NCBI RefSeq assembly: GCF_027920545.1
Contig: NZ_CP115859.1
Span: 868,001 to 932,000, forward strand
Reading direction: 5' to 3'
Length of the DNA: 64,000 bases
Source: Chryseobacterium camelliae
Lineage (GTDB): Bacteria > Bacteroidota > Bacteroidia > Flavobacteriales > Weeksellaceae
Shown here: in pieces, positions 11,347 through 20,112 of the stretch
Layout: each line of letters opens with the position of its first letter
How positions within the stretch are numbered: position 1 is the first letter of the stretch
The notes under the pieces: model-generated
Told to the model about the DNA's origin: nothing
Database searches by the model: none
What the model saw: the letters and a program-made list of their open reading frames with translations, nothing else
Position numbers and translations under genes: made by a program

Positions 11347-12513
11347 ATGCTTATCAATAATCAATCAATTGCCATTGTTGGCGGTGGTCCGGGAGGATTA
11401 ACATTAGCCAGACTGCTACAGTTAAAAGGAGCCGACGTAAAAGTGTTTGAAAGAGATCTTAATAAAAACGCACGCGTTCAGGGAGCTCCTCTTGATCTTC
11501 ATGATGATTCGGGATTGGCTGCCATCCGTAAAGCAAATCTGCTGGAAGGATTCAAACAGAATTATCTTGTGGGAGCCGACAGAGAACTTATCGTTAACGA
11601 AAATGCAGAAATATTTTTCAGCGATCACGACTCGAAACCTGAAGAAGATTTCGGGCATCAGCATTTCCGCCCGGAAATCGATCGCGGAACGTTAAGAAAA
11701 ATCTTACTGGAATCTTTACAACCGGGAACGGTAATTTGGGACAGCCATTTTGTGTCCATGGAAAAGCTGAATGAAGGATGGTTTTTATATTTCAAAAACA
11801 ATACAACAGCGTATGCGGATATTGTGATTGCCTGTGACGGAGCCAATTCAAAAATCCGTCCTTACATCACTGACAGTAAAGCGTTCTATACCGGTATTAC
11901 CATGTTTGAAGGAAATATTCTGCAGGCAGAAGAGAATGCTCCCAACGTTAATGCCATATTGAAAGAGGGAAAAATAATGGCTTTCGGAAACCAAAAAAAT
12001 CTCCTGATGGGACAAAAAGGAAATGGTGACATCGGTTTTTATGCAAGCTTTAAAACTAATGAGAATTGGGCTACAAACAACGGTTTAGATTACAATGACA
12101 AAGCTCAGATAGTGAATTGGTTCAAATCCGCTTACCCAGAATGGAATCCTATTTGGCTGGAATTGTTTGAAAATGCAGAAACTCCTTTTATTCCGCGTCC
12201 TATTTACTGTATTCCTTTTGATCAAAGCTGGGAAGCTCAATCCAATGTAACGATGATCGGAGATGCCGCTCATGTAATGCCTCCGTTTGCCGGAGAAGGA
12301 GTTAATATGGCCATGTTGGATGCGCTGGAACTGAGTGAATGTTTGACTTCAGATCAATATGAAACTTTACAGGAAGCTATTTCCGTCTATGAAATCCGGA
12401 TGCGGAAAAGAGCCGCCATAGCTGCAAAAGAATCTCTCGACAACGGAGAATTGATGCATGCTGAAAATGCGCTCGAAAATATGCTGAACTTTTTCAACGA
12501 CCCTCATGAATAA
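11347..12513 (+). CDS. FAD-dependent monooxygenase, Tet(X)-like
   Basis: 388-residue class A flavoprotein monooxygenase. The FAD motif IAIVGGGPGGLTLARLL is at the N-terminus, VIACDGANSKIRP is the DG motif, and GDAAHVMPPFAGEGVNMAM near residue 305 is the second FAD motif. The overall order of segments (PLDLHDDSG, NAPEIDRGTLR-like, TVIWD) follows Tet(X). The tetracycline-contact arginine and histidine known from Tet(X) (R213 and H234, numbering from memory) fall opposite other residues in my hand alignment, so tetracycline destruction is doubtful. I chose ATG 11347; the upstream TTG 11326 is unlikely. An AraC regulator lies just upstream. Confidence 0.85.
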   Translation: MLINNQSIAIVGGGPGGLTLARLLQLKGADVKVFERDLNKNARVQGAPLDLHDDSGLAAIRKANLLEGFKQNYLVGADRELIVNENAEIFFSDHDSKPEEDFGHQHFRPEIDRGTLRKILLESLQPGTVIWDSHFVSMEKLNEGWFLYFKNNTTAYADIVIACDGANSKIRPYITDSKAFYTGITMFEGNILQAEENAPNVNAILKEGKIMAFGNQKNLLMGQKGNGDIGFYASFKTNENWATNNGLDYNDKAQIVNWFKSAYPEWNPIWLELFENAETPFIPRPIYCIPFDQSWEAQSNVTMIGDAAHVMPPFAGEGVNMAMLDALELSECLTSDQYETLQEAISVYEIRMRKRAAIAAKESLDNGELMHAENALENMLNFFNDPHE

Positions 12514-12514
12514 T

Positions 12515-12547
12515 AAAAAAAGAAACGGCTGAAGCTGTTTCTTTTTT
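12515..12547. terminator. Bidirectional terminator between flavoprotein gene and topB
   Basis: AAAAAGAAAC and GTTTCTTTTT arms flank a short inner hairpin and lie between two convergent genes, with A and T runs in both directions. Confidence 0.8.
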
Positions 12548-12568
12548 ATGTTGTATCTATTTTTGATT

Positions 12569-14692
12569 TTAAGGAATAATTACACTAAACTGATCATCAA
12601 AGGACAAAACGCCTTCTGTTAGACTTTCAGGGTGTGCACTGAAGCCTTTTAGTTTTGAGGTTTTTCCTTTGAGTACTAAATCCATCAATTGTTTATCTGA
12701 CAGTTTTTTACCGAAGATTTCAAAATTCACCTTAAAGCCGCAGTTTTTAAAATCAGAACAACCGACAGCGGTTTTTCCTTTCATTAAATGATGGTCTTTG
12801 CATTTCGGACATTTGGTTTCTTCCCAGGACTGTAATTCTTTTTTTACAGCAGGTTCGCGTTTTTTCTTTTCTTTACCCTCAACTTTTTCTTCTTCCAGGG
12901 TAATCACTTTTCCTTTTCCGTCCACCACTTTTTTAGTGAGTTCGGTTACCATCTGGATCAGCTCTTCTTTAAACTGATTGGCTTCATATTCGCCGCTTTC
13001 AATTTTGCGAAGCTTTAATTCCCATTCTCCCGTCAGTTCGGGACTTTTCAGCAATTCATCTTCGATGGTGTCGATCAGCTGGATTCCGGTTTGGGTGGCA
13101 ATTAAGTTTTTCCTTTTCTTTTCGATATATTTTCGTTTGAAAAGGGTTTCGATAATGTTGGCTCGGGTCGAAGGTCTGCCAATTCCGTTATTTTTCATCA
13201 TCTCACGAAGCTCTTCATCATCTACCTGCTTTCCGGCAGTTTCCATGGCTCTAAGAAGCGTTGCTTCCGTATAAGGTTTTGGCGGTGAAGTTTTCCCTTG
13301 ATGAATCATCGGATCATGAGGTCCCGTTTCTCCAACCGTGAATTCAGGAATGGTTTGTTCTTCTTCCTTTTCTTTTTCTTTATCGTTGGATTCTTCTTTG
13401 GGTTCTTTAGCATACACCGCTCTCCAACCCGGTTCAAGAATCTGTCTTCCACTGGTTTTGAAAGGAATTGTTCCCACTTTTCCTTCTACTAAAGTATTCG
13501 AGATTTTACATTCGGGATAAAAAACAGCAATGAAACGTTTCGCAATCAAGTCATAAATCAACTTTTCTTCCCTGCTCAGGTTTTGAGACGGCGGAACTTC
13601 GGTCGGAATGATCGCATGGTGATCGGTAACTTTGGTATCATCAAAAACGGCTTTCGACTTTGGAATCGGTGCTTCCAACAGAGGCGAAATTAAATCCTGA
13701 TAGAAATACATTTTTCGTAATATTCCTTCTATTTTAGGATATAAACTTTCGGATAGATAGGTGGTATCAACACGCGGATAGGTAACGTGCTTTTTCTCGT
13801 ATAAGCTCTGAATATAATTCAAGGTATTTTCCGCGGAATATCCGTATTTTTTGTTGGCTTCTACCTGAAGTCCCGTCAAATCGAAAAGTCTCGGATTTTT
13901 TTCTTTTCCTTCTTTAATTTCGAAAGAAACGATCTCAAAAGGATTTACTTTAAGGTATTTCAATCCTTTTTCAGCACGTTCCAAGGTTTTTAAACGGTCG
14001 ATTGCCGCATTGAAAATTACGTCACGGTATTTGGTTTTAAGTTCCCAATATTCTTCAGTGGTAAAAGCGTCAATCTCCTTCTGACGCTGAACCAGCATCG
14101 CCAATGTAGGTGTCTGCACTCTACCGATGGAAAGTACCGCTTTATTCCCTCCGAATTTTTTAGTAAAAAGTCGGGTTGCATTGATTCCCAATAACCAATC
14201 GCCAATCGCTCTTGCATTTCCTGCGAGATACAAATTTTTGTAATCTTCAGCCGGTTTTAAACTTGCAAAACCTTCTTTAATCGCCTCTTCTGTAAGGGAT
14301 GAAATCCACAAACGCTGAATCGGTTTATTACATTTTGCTTTCTGCAATACCCATCTCTGAATCAGTTCTCCCTCCTGACCGGCATCCCCACAGTTAATGA
14401 CCTCATCACATTCTTCGACTAATCTTTCAATGACTTTAAACTGGTTTTCAACACCTTTGTTGGGGATTAATTTAATTCCAAAGTTATTCGGAATGATGGG
14501 TAACAAAAACAAATTCCAGGCTTTGTATTGCGGACCGTAATCGTGAGGTTCTTTAAGGGTACAAAGATGACCGAACGTCCATGTTACACAATAGCCGTTT
14601 CCTTCCATATAGCCCTGCTTCGGAGTGGTAGCGCCCAATACTTTGGCGATATCTCTGGCAACACTGGGTTTTTCGGCAATACAAAGTTTCAT
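12569..14692 (-). CDS. topB: DNA topoisomerase III (type IA)
   Basis: 707-residue type IA topoisomerase that decatenates DNA by single-strand passage. The TOPRIM start KLCIAEKPSVARDIAKVLG, the INCGDAGQEGELIQRW metal site, and the YPRVDTTYL active-site tyrosine near residue 302 are present, as is the GIGRPSTRANIIETL motif. A four-cysteine zinc ribbon (CPKC...CSDFKNC) lies near residue 625, and an acidic/lysine-rich linker near residue 430. Such TopB copies occur both on chromosomes and on Bacteroidota mobile elements; base composition and neighbours here argue for a chromosomal copy. Confidence 0.93.
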   Translation of the reverse strand: MKLCIAEKPSVARDIAKVLGATTPKQGYMEGNGYCVTWTFGHLCTLKEPHDYGPQYKAWNLFLLPIIPNNFGIKLIPNKGVENQFKVIERLVEECDEVINCGDAGQEGELIQRWVLQKAKCNKPIQRLWISSLTEEAIKEGFASLKPAEDYKNLYLAGNARAIGDWLLGINATRLFTKKFGGNKAVLSIGRVQTPTLAMLVQRQKEIDAFTTEEYWELKTKYRDVIFNAAIDRLKTLERAEKGLKYLKVNPFEIVSFEIKEGKEKNPRLFDLTGLQVEANKKYGYSAENTLNYIQSLYEKKHVTYPRVDTTYLSESLYPKIEGILRKMYFYQDLISPLLEAPIPKSKAVFDDTKVTDHHAIIPTEVPPSQNLSREEKLIYDLIAKRFIAVFYPECKISNTLVEGKVGTIPFKTSGRQILEPGWRAVYAKEPKEESNDKEKEKEEEQTIPEFTVGETGPHDPMIHQGKTSPPKPYTEATLLRAMETAGKQVDDEELREMMKNNGIGRPSTRANIIETLFKRKYIEKKRKNLIATQTGIQLIDTIEDELLKSPELTGEWELKLRKIESGEYEANQFKEELIQMVTELTKKVVDGKGKVITLEEEKVEGKEKKKREPAVKKELQSWEETKCPKCKDHHLMKGKTAVGCSDFKNCGFKVNFEIFGKKLSDKQLMDLVLKGKTSKLKGFSAHPESLTEGVLSFDDQFSVIIP

Positions 14693-14802
14693 GAATTTTC
14701 GGAATTATAGAGGAGGGCAAAATTCGGGATTTTTTTTGGATTTTGCTAATTTGTTCTTTCTATTCCCCACTGATCAGACTTCCACTAATGATTTTAAAAT
14801 AG

Positions 14803-15549
14803 CTAAATTTCTATAATCAACTCCTTTTCATAGCCGTTATATTTTTCATCAATATATCCGTGTGGATTACAAATAATTTTTGTGGTTCCGATTTCATAGT
14901 CTGAAGGCGTGTGAATATGACCATGAATCCAGTATAAAGGTTGATGTTCCTGAATGAAATCTTCAAGATTAGAAGCATAAGCTGATGTAACAGAATCATT
15001 TTTGTACTGTTCCGGAACCGAATGAATACTTGGAGCATGATGAGTCACTACAATATTTTTCATTTCTTTTGATTCTTCCAAACTTTCCTTTAACCATACT
15101 TTTGATATCTGGTGAATTTTAAATATATCCACTGTTCTCATTTTTGAATAAGAAGGATCACGTCTTATTTTTTTATAATCATTCATTACCGACTGACAAA
15201 TCATTCCATATTGTACAGGATTTCCAAAAATTGAAAAATCTGTCCATAAGGTAGCTCCATGAAAACGAATTCCTTCAATATCCACAAAAGAGTTTTCCAG
15301 TACAAAAATATTCGAGCCCTGCGCAGCATCTTTTATCTTGTGTAATGTTTTTGGATAGGAACCTTTATAATATTCATGGTTTCCCAAAACATAAATTACA
15401 GGTTTATCGGGAATTTTAGTTTTAATCCATTCAATTCCTTTTGTTCCTAAATTCACATCTCCTGCCAATACCACGACATCTGCATTGTCAAATGACAAAT
15501 CCGTATATCCGAATTCCTGATGTAAATCGCTTATGATTTGTATTTTCAT
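14803..15549 (-). CDS. Calcineurin-like metallophosphoesterase
   Basis: 248 residues with the full set of metal-binding motifs in order: SDLHQEFG (residue 8), GDVNLG, LGNHEYY, VTHHAPS and HGHIHTPSD. No signal peptide, so it acts in the cytoplasm. The substrate (nucleotide, phosphodiester or protein phosphate) is unknown. It is 79 bp downstream of the pirin fusion gene on the same strand, with a terminator between them. Confidence 0.9.
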   Translation of the reverse strand: MKIQIISDLHQEFGYTDLSFDNADVVVLAGDVNLGTKGIEWIKTKIPDKPVIYVLGNHEYYKGSYPKTLHKIKDAAQGSNIFVLENSFVDIEGIRFHGATLWTDFSIFGNPVQYGMICQSVMNDYKKIRRDPSYSKMRTVDIFKIHQISKVWLKESLEESKEMKNIVVTHHAPSIHSVPEQYKNDSVTSAYASNLEDFIQEHQPLYWIHGHIHTPSDYEIGTTKIICNPHGYIDEKYNGYEKELIIEI

Positions 15550-15577
15550 TTTTACAAATTACACTAAAAAAATTACA

Positions 15578-15604
15578 TAAAAAAGCTCCCTAAAAAGAGA
15601 GCCA
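15578..15604 (-). terminator. Terminator after the pirin fusion gene
   Basis: On the minus strand a GGCTCTC / GGGAGC hairpin is followed by a run of six T. It sits between the pirin fusion stop and the metallophosphoesterase start. Confidence 0.65.
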
Positions 15605-15628
15605 TCTAACAATATCTATAAAACAAAA

Positions 15629-16660
15629 TTAATTAATCTTCATCGGAACTTCCATCAAAAGAATCTCTGTGTTTTCAGATGTAGCTTTAATATTCAAACC
15701 TGAAATATCCCAAACTCCGAAACCGTCTCTTTCTTCTAATTTCTGATCATCAATCTCTGCACTTCCTTTAATGATAAAAGCATACACGCCATTTCCTTTT
15801 TTCTTAATCTGATAATGGGTTTCGATATTATTTTCAAAATTTCCTAAATGAAACCAGGCATCCTGATAAATCCAGACTCCTTCATCATCAGGATTTGGAG
15901 AAAGAATTTGCTGAAATTTGTTTTTACTTTTTGTTTTGTCCAATGTGATCTGGTCGTATCTCGGACTCACATTTTTTTTATTGGGATAGATCCAGATTTG
16001 AAGAAACTTCACCAAACCGTCTTCATTCTTACTGAATTCGCTGTGCATCACCCCGGTTCCGGCACTCATCAGCTGAATTTCTCCACTTTTTATAACCACT
16101 TTATTGCCCAAACTGTCTTCATGTTCCAGACTTCCTTCGAGTGGAATACTTATAATCTCCATATTATCATGAGGGTGAACTCCAAATCCTTTTCCGGCTT
16201 CCATAGTATCGTCGTTTAATACTCTCAAAGCTCCAAACTGAATTCTTTCGGGATCATAATAATCAACAAAACCAAAGGTTTTTTGACTTACCAGCCACTC
16301 ACTTTCTGTTTTTCCTCTGGAATCGGCTTTATGCAGAACATTTTTTTTAGTTTCGGCAGGTTGGGAAAAAGCCATATTCACTTCGCTTTTCAACAATCCG
16401 CTTCCGCCTCCGTAATGATCAACCACCTTAATTTCCCGGTCTACATTTTCACAAAAAGCTTTAATATCTTTTTCAAACTGATCTTCCAATCCGGAACTCA
16501 GCAAGACAATATCAACTTTATTATTGCCGATATAATCATAAGCCTCATCTTCATTGCTTAGGATTTCAGCTTTCCAACCTTCATTGTTTTCTATAATTCT
16601 TTTTAAAACATCAAGAATTTCCCGGTTTTTTCCTAAGACTAAGAAATTAAGCACTTTCAT
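15629..16660 (-). CDS. Pirin-family bicupin with N-terminal pseudo-receiver domain
   Basis: 343 residues, about 105 longer than ordinary pirins. The pirin part begins near residue 107 (NVLHKADSRG) and has the metal ligands HPH at 162-164 and H206/E208 (GVMHSEFS), plus YYDPERIQFGALRVLNDD. Family members bind Fe and some act as quercetinases or redox sensors. The extra N-terminus looks like a response-regulator receiver: a beta-strand start VLNFLVLGKNREI, VDIVLLSSG near residue 49, and IKVVDHYGGGSGLL. Where a receiver has its phospho-accepting Asp, here there is Ser55, so it is probably not phosphorylated. The domain assignment of the N-terminus is my inference from pattern and length. Confidence 0.85.
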   Translation of the reverse strand: MKVLNFLVLGKNREILDVLKRIIENNEGWKAEILSNEDEAYDYIGNNKVDIVLLSSGLEDQFEKDIKAFCENVDREIKVVDHYGGGSGLLKSEVNMAFSQPAETKKNVLHKADSRGKTESEWLVSQKTFGFVDYYDPERIQFGALRVLNDDTMEAGKGFGVHPHDNMEIISIPLEGSLEHEDSLGNKVVIKSGEIQLMSAGTGVMHSEFSKNEDGLVKFLQIWIYPNKKNVSPRYDQITLDKTKSKNKFQQILSPNPDDEGVWIYQDAWFHLGNFENNIETHYQIKKKGNGVYAFIIKGSAEIDDQKLEERDGFGVWDISGLNIKATSENTEILLMEVPMKIN

Positions 16661-16690
16661 TTCCGATACATTATGATTTAAAACTAAAAT

Positions 16691-16987
16691 TTACAATGTT
16701 TCTTTGAACCAAACATCATTATATTCTTCCGGATGACGCTTGAACTGTGCATGAACATACGGACACAACGGCACGATTTTCAAATCATTTTCTCTGGCAT
16801 AAGAAACCAGTTTTTCCAATAATAATTTTGCAAAACCTCTTCCTTCATACTCGGGATTAACTTCCGTATGATAAACCGTTAGTTTGTTTCCAATGACTGA
16901 AATATCCATTTTTCCGGCCTTGTTGTCGTCTGAGAAAAGCTGAACTTCTCCTCTTACGTTTCCTAAAACTACTTCTGTTCTTTCCAT
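16691..16987 (-). CDS. Small GNAT-like N-acetyltransferase (YjdJ/COG2388 type)
   Basis: 98-residue minimal GNAT-fold protein. VNPEYEGRGFAKLLLEKLV is the acetyl-CoA loop, and IVPLCPYVHAQFKRHPEEYNDVW is the conserved C-terminal stretch with a cysteine. I start it at the ATG 16987 (MERTEVV) rather than at 17011. It is just upstream of the pirin fusion on the same strand with a 30-bp gap, so co-transcription is likely. Substrate unknown. Confidence 0.85.
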   Translation of the reverse strand: MERTEVVLGNVRGEVQLFSDDNKAGKMDISVIGNKLTVYHTEVNPEYEGRGFAKLLLEKLVSYARENDLKIVPLCPYVHAQFKRHPEEYNDVWFKETL

Positions 16988-17190
16988 TATTTTAATTTTT
17001 AATAATAACAAAGTTAAGACCTCTATCAGGATTATATCATGATCTATGATAATTTCGGTAAAAGTTTTTCAACTTTCCGGATTAACAATACAAAAAATTA
17101 ACAGACTAAAAATCAATACGTTAAATAATTAATTCAAAATTATTTCAAAAAAAGTCTACTTTTTTAGTGGACTAATAAAAATTTATACCC

Positions 17191-17198
17191 TATATTTG
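17191..17198 (+). promoter_or_regulatory. Candidate -7 promoter box of the metNIQ leader
   Basis: TATATTTG matches the Bacteroidota -7 consensus TAnnTTTG. A transcript starting a few bases on would begin about 20 nt before the leader peptide ATG. I saw no good TTG at the -33 position, so confidence is moderate. Confidence 0.5.
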
Positions 17199-17225
17199 CA
17201 ACCGTAATCAGGACATTAAAACAAA

Positions 17226-17324
17226 ATGACAGCAAAATTTAAAAATAATTCACAGAGAAAACATATCATCAATACCATGATGATGTATTGCTGGATGCCT
17301 GAAATCCAATATTCCTGTGGTTAA
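17226..17324 (+). CDS. Met-rich leader peptide upstream of metNIQ
   Basis: A 32-codon frame beginning MTAKFKNNSQ and containing TMMMYCWM at residues 17-24, then a Cys-Gly-stop end. Three consecutive Met codons plus a fourth and two Cys codons in a tiny frame, followed 26 bp later by an intrinsic terminator and then a methionine importer, is the layout of ribosome-mediated attenuation. Stalling at Met codons when methionyl-tRNA is scarce would favour read-through. The peptide itself is unlikely to have another function. It is my reading, not a recognised family. Confidence 0.75.
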   Translation: MTAKFKNNSQRKHIINTMMMYCWMPEIQYSCG

Positions 17325-17347
17325 CCTTACTTTTATATATATTTTTT

Positions 17348-17379
17348 AAAGGCCTTACCACGTTGTAGGGCCTTTTTTA
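17348..17379 (+). terminator. Attenuator terminator before metN
   Basis: GGCCTTAC (17351-17358) pairs with GTAGGGCC (17365-17372) around a six-base loop, followed by six T. It ends 21 bp before the metN ATG, so it must be read through for the importer to be made. GTGGT at the end of the leader frame (17317-17321) can pair with ACCAC (17357-17361), which overlaps the stem and could act as a weak antiterminator. Confidence 0.78.
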
Positions 17380-17400
17380 TTGAACAAGAACAGATCAAAA

Positions 17401-18429
17401 ATGATAGAGATCAAAAATATTTCCAAAACTTTTCACCAGAAAAAACAGTCTTTCAAGGCACTGGATAATATAAGCCTGAACGTTGAGCAAGGCGATATTG
17501 TCGGCATCATCGGATTTTCAGGCGCAGGAAAAAGTACCCTGATCCGAACAGTGAATCTTCTTGAAAAACCCGATAATGGTGAGATTATTATTAACGGAAA
17601 GGATTTCACGAAATTAAATCCCAAACAATTAGCTAACGAAAGAAAAAAGATAGGAATGATCTTCCAGCATTTTAATCTTCTTTCTTCAAGAACAGTTTTT
17701 GAAAATATTGCGCTTCCGTTAGAATTGGATCATGTTCATAAAACGGAAATTCAACACAAAGTTAATGAGCTCCTGAAAATAGTGGGCCTGGAAGATAAAG
17801 CCGATGATTATCCTAAAAATCTTTCGGGTGGGCAAAAACAGAGAGTAGCCATTGCTAGAGCCTTAGCAAACGATCCTTATCTCCTACTCTGCGATGAAGC
17901 GACAAGTGCACTTGATCCGGCAACCACTCAATCAATTTTACAATTATTGAGGGATATCAATCAAAGGTTAGGAATCACCATTTTGCTGATCACTCACGAA
18001 ATGGAAGTCATTAAAACGGTCTGTAACCATGTTGCAGTCATTGACAAAGGAAAACTGCTAACCAAAGGAACTTTAAGCGAGATCGTCTCCAACAAAGAGA
18101 ATCCCATCATCAAACAATTTTTAAAATCTGGTGTTATGACTATACCACAAGAACTGAATAAAAAACTACAAAAAGAATCGCAGGACGGATTATTTCCTCT
18201 TGTTGAAGTTGAACTTAATGAACAAATATCTGTTGAAGAACTGCTTTCAATAGTGTATGATAAATATAAGATCCCTTACAAACTTCTGAAAGCAGACGTC
18301 GAATATTTAGGTGATTCCAACTTTGGGAAGCTGTTGTTACAGCTTCAGGGTGAAGAAGAAAAAAACCAGCAGGCGATCTATTATTTCAATCAGAATAAAA
18401 TTCAAAATACGGTAAGAGGATATGCTTAG
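17401..18429 (+). CDS. metN: Methionine import ATP-binding protein MetN
   Basis: 342-residue ATPase of the D-/L-methionine ABC importer. Walker A is GFSGAGKST, the signature LSGGQKQRVAIARALA, Walker B LLLCDEATSALDP, and ITHEM holds the switch histidine. The C-terminal 80 residues form the NIL regulatory domain that in characterised MetN proteins binds methionine and inhibits transport. I use ATG 17401; TTG 17380 lies in the terminator. It overlaps metI by 8 bp. Confidence 0.95.
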   Translation: MIEIKNISKTFHQKKQSFKALDNISLNVEQGDIVGIIGFSGAGKSTLIRTVNLLEKPDNGEIIINGKDFTKLNPKQLANERKKIGMIFQHFNLLSSRTVFENIALPLELDHVHKTEIQHKVNELLKIVGLEDKADDYPKNLSGGQKQRVAIARALANDPYLLLCDEATSALDPATTQSILQLLRDINQRLGITILLITHEMEVIKTVCNHVAVIDKGKLLTKGTLSEIVSNKENPIIKQFLKSGVMTIPQELNKKLQKESQDGLFPLVEVELNEQISVEELLSIVYDKYKIPYKLLKADVEYLGDSNFGKLLLQLQGEEEKNQQAIYYFNQNKIQNTVRGYA

Positions 18430-19078
18430 TGATACGGTAATTTCTCTTTTATCGAAGGGAATTTGGGAAACGGTTTTTATGACATTCGTCTCAGGATTTT
18501 TTGGATTTGCATTGGGATTACCGGTTGGAATTCTTCTGTTTTTAACAAGAAAAGGACAGCTCCTGGAAAATATAATGTATAACAGGATTTTATCCGTATT
18601 GGTTAATATTTTCCGCTCCATTCCTTTCATCATTTTGATTGTGTGGATGATTCCGTTTACTAGAAATTTGGTCGGAACATCCATTGGGGTGAATGCAGCT
18701 CTAGTTCCTTTAAGTATTGGTGCAGCGCCTTTTATAGCAAGATTAGTTGAAAACAGTCTGTTGGAAGTTCCTCATGGATTGATAGAGACTGCGAGAGCTT
18801 TGGGAGCTACTCCACTTCAGATTATCCGAAAAGTTTTGTTACCGGAAGCGCTTCCTTCTTTAATTAACAATGCAACGATCACACTGATCACTTTGGTCGG
18901 GTATTCCGCAATGGGTGGAGCTGTCGGAGCAGGCGGATTGGGCCAGATCGGTTATCAGTACGGATATATTGGTTATGATGCAGTGATTATGAATCTGGTA
19001 TTGGCATTACTGGTTGCCATCGTATTTATGATACAGTTTTCGGGTGACAGATTGGCAAAAAGATTTGATCATCGTTAA
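18422..19078 (+). CDS. metI: Methionine ABC importer permease MetI
   Basis: 218-residue inner-membrane permease with about five hydrophobic segments and the EAA coupling motif ETARALGATPLQIIRKVLLPEALP near residue 120, which contacts MetN. Starts within the end of metN, so translation is coupled. The GYSAMGGAVGAGGLGQIGYQYGY segment is typical of MetI. Confidence 0.95.
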   Translation: MLSDTVISLLSKGIWETVFMTFVSGFFGFALGLPVGILLFLTRKGQLLENIMYNRILSVLVNIFRSIPFIILIVWMIPFTRNLVGTSIGVNAALVPLSIGAAPFIARLVENSLLEVPHGLIETARALGATPLQIIRKVLLPEALPSLINNATITLITLVGYSAMGGAVGAGGLGQIGYQYGYIGYDAVIMNLVLALLVAIVFMIQFSGDRLAKRFDHR

Positions 19079-19256
19079 TTGAAAAATTGGCGAAGAATTA
19101 TAGCGTGTAAACGTTTTAAAAATAAAGTGTGAATATGAAATAGTGTGGTGGTCTGATAACTTCAGCCATCGATCCGGCGAAAAAGGGAAATATTATGATG
19201 AAAGAATATAAAGGTTGCTTTTTTTCTTTTTCGCCATTTTTTAGAAAATAGTTACA

Positions 19257-20069
19257 ATGAAAAAAATAAAGATTTTAGGGGTATTCGCAGCTGGTTTATT
19301 GTTATTTACAGCCTGCAATTCACCAAAGAAAGATGATCCGAATGTGATTAAAGTCGGCATTACTTCCGGTCCGGAACAGGAAATCGCAGAAGTTGCCAAA
19401 AAAGTAGCCAAAGAAAAGTATAATCTTGAAGTAGAACTGGTTTCTTTCAATGATTATGTGGTTCCCAATGAGGCTTTACATAACGGAGATATTGATGCCA
19501 ATGCTTTTCAGCACGTTCCTTATTTAAACGAACAATCCAAACAAAGAGGTTATAAGCTGGCTGTTGTCGGAAATACTTTTGTCTACCCTATTATTGCGTA
19601 TTCAAAAAAAATTAAAAACATTCAGGAACTTCAAAACGGAAGCACCATTGTGATTCCCAACGATCCTACAAACGGAGGCCGTTCATTACTTTTATTACAG
19701 AAAAACGGTTTGTTAAAATTAAAAGACGGGATCGGTTTATTACCCAAAGTAACTGATATTGTTGATAATCCAAAACAGTTCAAAATCCTTGAAATTGAAG
19801 CGCCTCAGTTACCAAGAGTATTGGATGACAAAGAAGTTGTAATCGCCATTATTAATAACAATTTTGCAGCACAAGCAGGGCTAGATGCAGAAAAGCAAGG
19901 GATTTTTAAAGAAGATAAAGATTCTCCTTATGTGAATGTCATTGTTTCAAGAGAAGACAACAAGACTTCTGAAAAAGTCAAAAACTTTGTAAAAGCCTAT
20001 GAATCCGACGAAGTCTTGAAAAAAGCGAAAGAGATTTTCAAAGGGGGCGCGATTAAAGGCTGGAATTGA
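19257..20069 (+). CDS. metQ: Methionine-binding lipoprotein MetQ
   Basis: 270-residue substrate-binding protein. A lipoprotein signal ends in the lipobox LLFTAC (Cys20). The NLPA-family body includes VKVGITSGPEQEIAEVA-like residues, DANAFQHVPYLNEQ and PNDPTNGGRSLLLL. It follows metI after 178 bp. That gap holds nothing I recognise as a gene. Confidence 0.94.
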   Translation: MKKIKILGVFAAGLLLFTACNSPKKDDPNVIKVGITSGPEQEIAEVAKKVAKEKYNLEVELVSFNDYVVPNEALHNGDIDANAFQHVPYLNEQSKQRGYKLAVVGNTFVYPIIAYSKKIKNIQELQNGSTIVIPNDPTNGGRSLLLLQKNGLLKLKDGIGLLPKVTDIVDNPKQFKILEIEAPQLPRVLDDKEVVIAIINNNFAAQAGLDAEKQGIFKEDKDSPYVNVIVSREDNKTSEKVKNFVKAYESDEVLKKAKEIFKGGAIKGWN

Positions 20070-20112
20070 TTGTCAATCAACCTGCAACAATCAATGGAAA
20101 ATCCATATGAAA

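Noticed and set aside
12978..13520. Long plus-strand frames opposite topB
   Set aside because: Low-complexity Phe/Ser-rich antisense frames of a Lys/Glu-rich gene; shadows.
12569..14692. topB as a sign of a conjugative element
   Set aside because: No conjugation, relaxase or partition genes nearby, and composition matches the core chromosome.
17191..17400. SAM-I or SAM-II riboswitch before metN
   Set aside because: I could not find the conserved SAM-I core or the SAM-II pseudoknot sequence, while a coding leader with Met codons explains the region.
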